DNA of 64,000 nt from Sthenelais limicola (Eukaryota; Annelida; Polychaeta; Phyllodocida; Sigalionidae). Both the position numbers and the translations under genes were made by a program. The stretch spans positions 14,080,132 to 14,144,131 of the forward strand of contig OW804094.1 in NCBI GenBank assembly GCA_942159475.1. Reading direction: 5' to 3'. Of the stretch, positions 55,749 to 64,000 are shown in pieces; position 1 is the first letter of the stretch; each line of letters starts with the position of its first letter. The notes below the pieces were generated by a model, which saw only the letters and a program-made list of their open reading frames with translations, was not told where the DNA came from and searched no databases.

Positions 55749-56471
55749 ATGGCTCAAAACAGGAAGGAACTTCTGTTATTATGCGATTCATGTGGCTCAG
55801 GGCTCCGGCTCACATTACAGACCGTAGCCCCTGAGATCGATTCAGACGTGTTTGTGCTACCCGGAGCTGGAACACTCGGTATAGTTAGAGGTGCAAGGAA
55901 CTTGCTCATGAGTTATAGACCGTTAAACATCATTATCCTATCTGGCATCTGCAATATTACCACTAAAGACAGGGAGTCGAAGGAAGTCCGACTCCGTTAC
56001 AGAAGTGAGGTGGAAGTTGACACAGCAGCCACCGATGATATGACCTCGGCGGTGCAGATAATAAATCAAACTCTACCAATGAATTTGTCGCCACCTCCAA
56101 CAGTCATCTTCGGCACAACAATAGGCCTTGACCTTGTTGTGTACAACCAAAATTCGGCAAGACATAACTGGAGACTCCGCCGGCTCCTGACTCCAGAAAA
56201 GATCATGGCGATCGAAGAAGACCAGGAGCTCCTGAATAGACAGGTAGTCGCCTACAATAATAGTGTCAAGAGATTCTGTAAAGAGAGGGGGGTGCCAACA
56301 CCGTTCATCAGCACGTTGATACATCCACATAGGTCCTCACGTAAGCACAAAACCACCAAGAGGATGCACTACTCCAACTTGTACTTCCTCCTGACGCAAG
56401 ATGGTCACCTAACGCCTGAATTGCAGATGAAAGTTGCAGAAGTGGTGGTATCGGCCAATATAATAAACTGA
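55749..56471 (+). CDS. SGNH-hydrolase-like protein of the LINE, second copy
   Basis: 240 residues, intact. Block I LLLLCDSCGSGL (Ser14), block III ILSGICNITTK (Asn69), middle motif GTTIGLDLVVYNQ, then TPFISTLIHPHR, and the end LLTQDGHLTPEL. Block V here reads Asp218-Gly-His220, one residue shorter than the DxxH of the other two copies, so catalysis may be impaired. It starts 115 bases after the NADAR ORF. No endonuclease or RT follows, so this copy lacks the third ORF. Confidence 0.8.
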   Translation: MAQNRKELLLLCDSCGSGLRLTLQTVAPEIDSDVFVLPGAGTLGIVRGARNLLMSYRPLNIIILSGICNITTKDRESKEVRLRYRSEVEVDTAATDDMTSAVQIINQTLPMNLSPPPTVIFGTTIGLDLVVYNQNSARHNWRLRRLLTPEKIMAIEEDQELLNRQVVAYNNSVKRFCKERGVPTPFISTLIHPHRSSRKHKTTKRMHYSNLYFLLTQDGHLTPELQMKVAEVVVSANIIN

Positions 56472-59166
56472 ATAACTGGTCACTGTCTCTCACACTTACG
56501 GTCCTAGTAGAAACAGGAGCTCACTCGAACCCGACTTTGAAAGGTACCGCTAATGTGAGGTAGACAGAAAAACTCAGACTAAATTGGTGGGAAAATAACT
56601 AATCCGAGTGTTATTAGGAAATTGAGCATTGTTCATAGTAAATAGTATTGTAAGTTGATCACTGAAATTGAACTTCAATGACTTGTCCGAAAATTTATCA
56701 TTAAGTTTTGAGCTTTACAAAGGGGGTCTCACTCCTAGTCAAATAATCGGATAATCGCACTCAATAATCGCATTCAATGTTTCAAATGTAGTATTCTTCT
56801 TGTCTGGTCAACCTGAAAGTTGAAAAGCAATGAGAAGGGAGATGGATGTTAAGTGCAGTTATAGACAGCTGATGGCACCTCATAATAGAGACAGGAGATC
56901 TCCAGAACCCGATTTCGAAATGAGAAGCCATGGTAGTCTAGCCATTGTTCTACTCCTCCTAGTGATGAAGTAAATTCAGGGAGCAATGTTATCATATCCT
57001 CCTAGTGATGAAGTAAATTCAGGGGTAATGTTATATGTAAACTGTGTGACTTGAAACCAAAATTGAAAACAAAAATCAAAAATCGAATAATCAAAGAAGT
57101 ATTTGAAATAAGATAATGGAAAATTATTTCGGAGACTTTATGAAAATTTAGAAGTGACCCATCTTGATGATAGCTTGTACCCCTAACCAAAAGTGACCCA
57201 TCTTGATGATAGCTTGTACCCCTAACCAAGTACCTTTATGTATTGTATATTGTACCGTATCATGTCAAAATGGGCGAACCCGGCATGTTTACCCGAGTGA
57301 CACAGCACCCGCCGTTTGATGCGGGAAAGGTGCGAGAATACTATGTCTGCCGCCCAGCTGTATGGGCGTCGCACGAGGACGGTAGTCTTTAGCTTTAATA
57401 CCTATCGCTGGCCTAGTGTGCCCGGCGACTGCACTAGCTTTTTTGTACAGCCGTACTATATGTTTTCACGCGAGAGGGGCTGTACTCTTTTGGGTGTACA
57501 ATATCAGGTCTAACACATCAAAAGTAATGAAAATAATGTATGACTCTGATATGTATATCATGTTATCATATAATATATTATTGGCGGGTGGAGGAAAGTG
57601 AGAAAGAGAGAGACAGAAAGAGTAGAAATTAACGTTCATTGGGATGTGTTTGAAAGATTTGGTATCCCATAGGATATAATGGTGTATGATGATCATGCTT
57701 AAAATAGACGAAATACATATAAAATTGTTTTTGTTACTGACGTCACAGCGCTGGCCGCGGCTCGCCATACTGTGGGTCAAGCTTTGTAAACCTTAGCTGG
57801 ACATGTGTGTTCCAAGCCTCGAAAATGCTGTTTTCCGGCCGTTTTCACCCCAAAAAGTTTGAGCGAATGTGATATAATGTATGCTGATAGGTTCAATGGT
57901 CATTTTTTAGTGTGTCATGATGGGGAAATAAGTATAATAGCCTACTAATTACTACTCCCTCCACTTAAAAATCGCCAACGATTATATATGAATATGTATT
58001 ATTTCATAACTATGCCAAATATGCGTAATGATTACGCGCGGCGGTGACGCATGCCTGCTACTAGTGAGATCCAAATGATGCATATGGTTGAATTCCTTAT
58101 TTCCTCAGCTTTCTGTAGATATAAAAAATGTGCATTTAAAAAGAATATTTAATATGATAGAGTATTTACCAAAGATAATCATTTATTTCTTTTGCTGGAG
58201 AATAATAAAGTATAGCATGGCTGAACATGCTCCTGGCGAGGTTACAGAGGATTAAGGTACTATATGGTACAATTCATGATACTTCTTTCATAGGCTCCCT
58301 ATTTTGCGACTTGTACTCACCAGGTGGCCGTACTTGTTTTTCACCAGGTGGCGTGACAGGTCACTGCATTGCATTTATAATATCTTTAACAATAAAACTA
58401 CCGCTAATACACTAATGTGGCATTTATACACTATTTATATTGTCCAACAAATACTTATGAATATCATAAGTGATATTCTTCTAGAGTTTATATGTATAAT
58501 GTATATGTATGATGTTGGGAATCGACCTGATCAAACCACCCATATAACTGTACATATGATTGTGGGTAGTCAGCTGGGAGGGTCTAAACTCATCAACCAT
58601 CAAAATGATTCATACACAGAGGTCTGAATATGCAGGGCCAGTGCTGATGATAAATGATGAATAAAAGGATGCAACCTATGCTGTTGTACCTTTAAAAGCT
58701 ATCTGGGCTGTAGATGTTCAATCTAAAGTTGCCTTCAGTTTGCTACTGTGACTGAACATACCTGGCAAACAATCCTTCATGGGAAAGGTAGAGCAGTAAA
58801 TTTATACTAACAATTCTCATAATAATAATTAGCAAATATTCAAGTTGAATCCAAGTAATCTGAGCCCCACCTGCAATACCCTACCTGCCCTGGGCATACT
58901 AAAATATGCAGCCAGATGTGCAACCAAAGTGCAACCAAAGTGCAGCCGAGCCAAAGTGCAGGCGGATGTGCAAGGCTGGCTTACACTGGCTGCACTTTTC
59001 CCTGAATCCGGATGTAGTCCGTGGCCATGCAAGGGCTGCGCATCCTAAGTGCATCCGCGCAACCTGGGTAGGGGCCCACTCGTTTAGCCACTTTAATTTT
59101 GCAACCAAAAAATCAACACCACAAGGAGTTGACAAAAGATCTATTTGGGAAAATGGCTAAAAAAAG
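56472..59166. other. Intergenic with small tandem duplications
   Basis: Two adjacent direct duplications: CCTCCTAGTGATGAAGTAAA repeated at 56955 and 56998 (43-base step) and AAGTGACCCATCTTGATGAT repeated at 57152 and 57191 (39-base step). The GC-richer 57260-57490 segment has short ORFs I cannot identify. 58910-59045 has repeated GTGCA(A/G)CC words, perhaps part of a small repeat. No gene supported. Confidence 0.5.
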
Positions 59167-59316
59167 TGTAATCATGGAAGCCGAGGCCTTTAGTAAACTA
59201 AAGGGCCTTGTCCCGATACTTGTGCTGCCACCTACAGGTCTCGAGGAGACCGTTGTAACCATCGGACAATAAAGTCACTCCATAACTCAATCTCGTGTCT
59301 TGCAGTTATCATTACA
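59167..59316 (+). mobile_element. 150-bp LTR of a Ty3/gypsy-type retrotransposon
   Basis: Starts TGTAAT and ends ATTACA, with AATAAA at about 59268. It is immediately followed by TGGTACCAGCGAG, which has the form of a tRNA primer-binding site. A gag start lies 44 bases further on. Unusually short for an LTR but consistent in all signals. No second LTR was found in the window. Confidence 0.7.
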
Positions 59317-59359
59317 TGGTACCAGCGAGTAAATCAAGAGTTAGAAAGATTAATAAGTC

Positions 59360-59518
59360 ATGGACGGAGTAAAGCCACCGGCAGGATTGGACCTGCAAAC
59401 AGGCAACATAGCCACGAACTGGAAGAACTTTAAAGAACGTCTGATGTGGTATTTAGAGGGGGTTGATGTCCCAGCCCAGGTAACAAGGAACGTCAAACTA
59501 ATGTTGGCTAACGTCTGA
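59360..59518 (+). pseudogene. gag N-terminal fragment
   Basis: ATG at 59360; MDGVKPPAGLDLQ, ATNWKNFKERLMWYLEG and VPAQVTRNVKLMLA match the start pattern of gypsy-type gag proteins of invertebrates (KPP...LD...GN...W..FK). The frame ends at TGA 59516-59518, where the 131-bp satellite begins, so the rest of the element is gone or displaced. Confidence 0.7.
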
Positions 59519-59529
59519 TAAAGGTTGAT

Positions 59530-60376
59530 ATTGCCAACGTTGGGAAATAAACATTATATTATCGTTTTTTCAACGATGATTTTCAAACTGTTTTTATCCC
59601 AACGTGTATCTAACCTCAAAGTAACGCCAGAAAATTTAACGTTTTTTTTACGTTAAAAAAACATTGAAACTATGATGCATAAATCGACCCATTATTACAG
59701 ACGTTGAATTAACATCTGAATTATTAACGTTTTTCCATAGACATTAAATGTATGTAACATAAATGTTGCCAGAATGAACGTCTTTCCCCAAAACGTTGTA
59801 TTAATGTTAGCAAAATGAATGCAATAAGCCAGATGTTTGATTAACATCTGAAATATCAACGTCTTTCTGTAGACATTAAGTGTCTGTTATATAAACGTTG
59901 GTAGAATGATGATCTTTCCCCAAACGTTGTATTCACATTATGAAATTCAATGCAATAAGCCAGACGTTTGATTAACATCTGAATTATTAACGTCTTTCCA
60001 TAGAAGTTGAATGTCTGTGAAATAACCTTTGGTAGAATAATCATCATTCGCCAAACGTTGTATTAACATTATGAAATTTGACGCAATAAGTCAGACGTTT
60101 GATTAACATCTGAATGATTAATGTTTTTCCATAGAAGTTAAAAGAATGTAAAATTTACGTTGGTTGGATAATCATGTTTCTTGCAACGTTGTATGAATGC
60201 TAGCAAAACAAATACAATACCCTAAATGTTTAATTAACATCTGAATTATTAACGTCTTTCTATAGATGTAAAATTCATGTAAAATATACGTTGATAAAAT
60301 AATCATCCTTTTCACAAATGCTGTACTAACATTAGCAAAATTAATGCCAAATGTTTGATTAATATTGAAATATCTA
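59530..60376. repeat. 131-bp tandem satellite, about six and a half units
   Basis: AACGTTGTATT-type words fall at 59792, 59923, 60054, 60185 and (as AAATGCTGTA) 60316, exactly 131 bases apart, with more diverged units at 59661 and about 59530. Each unit also holds TTGATTAACATCTGAAT, TTAACGTCTTTCCATAGA and ACGTTGGTAGAATAATCAT. Spacing is exact while sequence divergence between units is considerable. Confidence 0.92.
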
Positions 60377-62810
60377 TTCTACTTGGAATAACTTTCCGAT
60401 TGACTTAAAACACTCTGAAATAATAAGATACCTAAATATAGAAACATTCATCATTTATTCAAGAATAGTTAAACCATCCCAAGTATTTAGATTCGAGAGA
60501 AAGGAAGAATGAATGAAGAAATGAAAATATGCTAATATACATGCAGGATAGAGACTATATATGCATGTGTCTACTGTCCACTGAGTCTGACCATATGACT
60601 CAGCATCCCCGCCAAATTGTAACCATTCCCTATATAGTTCAGTACTTGCACCATAGTTCATTACTTGACCTTACACAAAATCCTTTGTCACCTTGAGAAT
60701 AAAATGACTGATATGGGTGACAACAATATGACAATTTGAGCAAGGTTGTAATAATAATATCAAACTATTAACCCGTAATATTACACATTAATATTACTGA
60801 TAGATATTCAAATAAGATATGATACGATTATGTAATATTAACTAGGAGTAAAAGAGGCTAAATTATTCTATTCTGGTATTCTAATATGATAGGCTATCCT
60901 AAGATATTTTGACTGGAGAATGATGAGGAATCTGATAGTCCTTACAATAATATCGGATATATATTGGCATATTATATTATCATTATATATAACTCTTGCT
61001 TCCAGGGGTATGTGCGTGGGGAGTGTGGGGGAGAGAGGGTGGCACAGGAGAGAGATAGGGGATTGGAGAAGAGAGAGAGAGAAGAGGAGAGTGAGGTGGG
61101 GAGAAAAGAGAGAGAAAGAGAAAAGAGGAGAGACAGAGATATGAGAGTGAGGAGATGCAGGCATGACAAATCCATGGAAAATTATGAAAGTTATGTAGGT
61201 AATTAAAACCTAGCACTTCTTCTAAGTTTATTTTACAGGCACATTTGAAATACCTGTGGTATTACAGATAATATGATCTTTTTCCTATGTGACTACGTAA
61301 CCTGTTCATAAGTGTCAAAATAGGAAATAAAAACAATATAGGGGCCTAATAACATCGGGTAAATAGTAAAGGTAATAATTACAGAGAGATATAGTTCTTT
61401 TATCAGTAACAATAACAGAACAGTAAAAATCATATTTAATAACGATCCAAGACCAAAAGATGAACTTTGTCGATTGCGTAAAATTGATCCTTTTGTTAAA
61501 CGTAGACAGATTTCCATTATGAACATTATGTTCAAGAGGCAGTTGGATATGGAAAATCATAAAGAATCACCAGAGTGACATGCTTAAACGCAGGTAACAT
61601 TATTATTGTGGAAAAACTAACTCTTGAAAAGGTAAAAAAGAAGTCCCCCCACTATATTGGGCCGGTTACATGGAATAAACTACCTGTTTTCATAAGATCT
61701 GAGACCTGAGACCGTATTAAATGTTATCTGAAAAATAGCAACGACTGGTATCTTTGGTTGCCAATGATTGTATGATAATTGTTTGCCATTATACTCTTTG
61801 TAAAAAGTTTGAATATTATATATGAGTATTTGACTGACTCCATGTGGATTTTATTATTTGTGTAGCTATTATTATTGTCTAAAAGGAGGAAAAATCTCTA
61901 TAGAAAAAAATATTGTAAATATTGATATTGACTTAGATGTGAATACATATGTCTAGTATCTTCTTCTATGTTAAATGTTCAAACTCGAGGTAAATCTTAT
62001 TTAAAATTGATTTTATACCTGCTTAAATACTTAAAAACCTCATGAATGATTGCAACAAAGTCTGAAGTTGTGTATGGGCTCTACGAGAATAACATGAATT
62101 TGTAACTTGACCCAATACAATTTATTATGTATGACATAAATTCACGCGTAAAATAGCAAAGATTCCACAGGCTATTTCCATGTCATATCAATCCAATCAT
62201 TTGTTGCTTGCCTCTATATATTCTGCTAATAGTTCACATACATCTTTTATGTAGTCGTAATGATCATCAATATCTGGGCGTGAAATAGCCATGCAATGCA
62301 GTGAAATAACCATGAAATAGCCAATACTGCCATATAAGGGCTATAGAATATTAATACATATACACACTATTCATATTCAGTTGGAAATTAAGCGTACCCA
62401 AGTGTGTGATAGCTGCATTCATTTAGTATGAAAAATCAGTTTTAGTATATAAATACATCTGTTTCAATTATCTAGTAACTTTATGAAGGTATAGTAATCA
62501 TCAGTGAATGGAATAATTAGGTCGGATGATGCCGAAAAATGGATAATTAATCAAGAGTAATATAATAGTAACAATAATAATGCATAATTAGGACGGATCT
62601 TAGAGTAATGTTACTCTAAGGTCGGATATAGCTGTTTCTCATATCATAGGGAAATCACACATCATATGGAATTAGAATTCAGTTGATGCACACCTACATG
62701 TGCAATGAGTCTTATATATACATGTATATTATTTTAATAATTCAGTAAGGAAAACAACAGTCATATGGAGAAGGAATATCTTTGTATCAAATGCTATCAA
62801 ATTGTATCAA
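60377..62810. other. No gene recognised
   Basis: AT-rich DNA with a GA-rich tract at about 61015-61140 and scattered TATA tracts. Open frames are short or low-complexity. Nothing supportable. Confidence 0.5.
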
Positions 62811-63245
62811 ATGATAACCTGACAAGACCCGAACAGGTGATACTGACCCGTCTTCGTACCGGTCACACCAAACTGACTCACAGGCACCTTCTAAAAGGTG
62901 AAGTGGCTCCTGTATGTCAGACATGCAACACTCAACTGAGTGTAGAGCATCTCTTAATACATTGTCAGGCAACCAAGAGAAACAGAATAAAATTCCTGCA
63001 AAATCGCAGGACACTGCAGAGTATTTTCCGGGAATCTGGGAACAAAAATATTCTTGATTTCCTACGGGAAACCAAATTGTACGACAAAATTTAGGTAACC
63101 TAAATGAAGCCTGACTTCGTCAGGCCAAACCCTGTTTCATGAAATAGGGAATTTCACAGAATAAAATAATAAAACCACAGTATATCTGCTAACTTTTAAT
63201 TACTATTAGCGGAGGTGAAACTAACCAAACCAAACCAAACCAAAC
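62811..63245 (+). mobile_element. I/Nimb-like LINE 3' end fragment
   Basis: Starts at the DNLTRPEQVILTRLRTGH segment near the end of ORF2 and keeps the complete finger, 3' UTR and CCAAA tail. The coding part is undamaged. The left flank has several ATCAAAT words, but no matching duplication is seen on the right. Confidence 0.92.
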
Positions 63246-64000
63246 TATTGGGAGTATCGGTTTGATAAGATTGTTCTGTGTTACCGGAACGATTATCAAT
63301 GGAAGAGTGAGAACAGTTCAACAAGTTTTTATTATTGTTGTTGGTAGAACAATACAGATTGAAAGGTTCAATTGCAGAGAAATCGAAGGAAGAAGTGCAA
63401 AGCATCGGGTAGGCAGGAATATGAGTGTCATGAGGACCTGTATAACAACAAGAACGGTTAAATAAATGGTTATGCAGTTCGGTTACACTATGCTGTCTGG
63501 TAGAAGAGAGATTTAAGCTGGCTTTTTCGACTTCTTCCCCTTCTTGGATGAAGGCGGCTTTGGGGCCGTCTCCTGTCCTTTGTCCTTGGCGTGGTTGCTG
63601 GTGTTGGTGTTGCAGCAGTAACAGGTCTAGCAACCAGGAGATTCTGGCTGATGATGCCACTGGTGCTACTTGTGTGGCTTGCGGGGATATTGGCCTCGGC
63701 TGAGGTTGTGTATCCCTGCTGGCGCTCCTGACGCGCTTTTGCCCCCTTGGGTTCCACTTCTTCCCCCCATGTTGCCTCTGTTGCTGGGGCAGGCCCTGGT
63801 GGGAGCTGGATTGTGTGGCTTCCGGCTTCTTGTTTGAGGGCTGCCCCTTTCCAAAACCCTGTGTCTTGGGTTGGTTTCTAAAGGCATTATGGTTGGCTTT
63901 GTTGGTGGGCTGTTCAGCTATTTTGCTTCTGGCAATGGCCGCCAAATAGTTGTGGAAGTTAAGCCAGTCAGCTTCGGTCGGTTGGCGAACGGCAAGGGTC
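63246..64000 (-). CDS. Unidentified Gln/Lys/Pro-rich ORF, enters from right edge
   Basis: The minus strand is open from the window edge (TLAVRQPTEADWLNFHNYLA) through KTQGFGKGQPSNKKPEATQ and HGGKKWNPRGQKRVRSASRD. Past about 63600 two frames are both open and compositionally plausible; one stops at 63488. The product is basic and low-complexity, like a nucleic-acid-binding tail of a gag-like or ORF1 protein, but I recognise no domain. A LINE tail ends at its left side. Confidence 0.4.

Noticed and set aside
58845..59160. Ala/Pro-rich ORFs on both strands around GTGCAACC words
   Set aside because: Repetitive short words give open frames in several phases; no family pattern.

Overview
The window is animal nuclear DNA, almost certainly from an invertebrate. 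It is AT-rich and intron-bearing, has GT/AG splice sites, poly(A)-tailed retrocopies and several unrelated non-LTR retrotransposons (LINEs), and shows no operons. The mix of element families suits a lophotrochozoan such as a mollusc, but nothing I can read fixes the species. Almost all recognisable content is transposable elements or gene families that travel with them, and many are nested inside one another.

Layout. (1) 1-8.2 kb: a spliced minus-strand gene for a DDE transposase-like protein. Seven exons, all in phase, run off the left edge. (2) 8.9-16.8 kb: a truncated copy and then a nearly complete copy of an I/Nimb-like LINE: ORF1 with three zinc knuckles, ORF2 with endonuclease, RT, RNase H and a Cys/His finger, and a tail of CCAAA repeats. 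Further copies lie at 3.5, 21.0, 28.5-30.5, 38.9-39.1, 40.8-41.1, 44.2-45.0 and 62.8-63.2 kb. (3) 18.3-20.1 kb: a minus-strand C2H2 zinc-finger gene. (4) 21.5-24.3 kb: fragments of a second LINE family. (5) 25.8-27.4 kb: a terminal-inverted-repeat element packed with TAGCTAACGGTTAGC-like palindromes. (6) 30.9-33.7 kb: a broken multi-exon gene whose second exon is split by a TTAA-flanked, piggyBac-type MITE. (7) 34.5-38.0 kb: repeats, a foldback, an unusual cluster of GTTCGGAACTAACA motifs and a decayed gene fragment. (8) 38.8-41.2 kb: a Cys-rich gene terminus, an unidentified acidic ORF and a tandem repeat, two of these interrupted by LINE tails. (9) 41.3-52.8 kb (minus) and 54.2-56.5 kb (plus): two head-to-head copies of a LINE. 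(10) 56.5-64 kb: small duplications, a short LTR with a gag start, a 131-bp satellite, a last LINE tail and an unidentified ORF running off the right edge.

The most interesting content is region 9. This LINE encodes an ORF1 protein with a coiled coil, an RRM-like/C-terminal RNA-binding region and a NADAR (YbiA-like) domain, then a separate SGNH-hydrolase-like ORF, then an endonuclease-reverse transcriptase ORF. NADAR enzymes are known in bacteria to remove ADP-ribose from guanine bases, so a retrotransposon carrying one may be protecting its nucleic acid from ADP-ribosylation. That role is inference. Both copies carry inactivating mutations, but the domains and order are readable and a third, more decayed copy (21.5-24.3 kb) has the same SGNH-then-endonuclease order.

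No rRNA, tRNA, CRISPR or bacterial-type features were seen.
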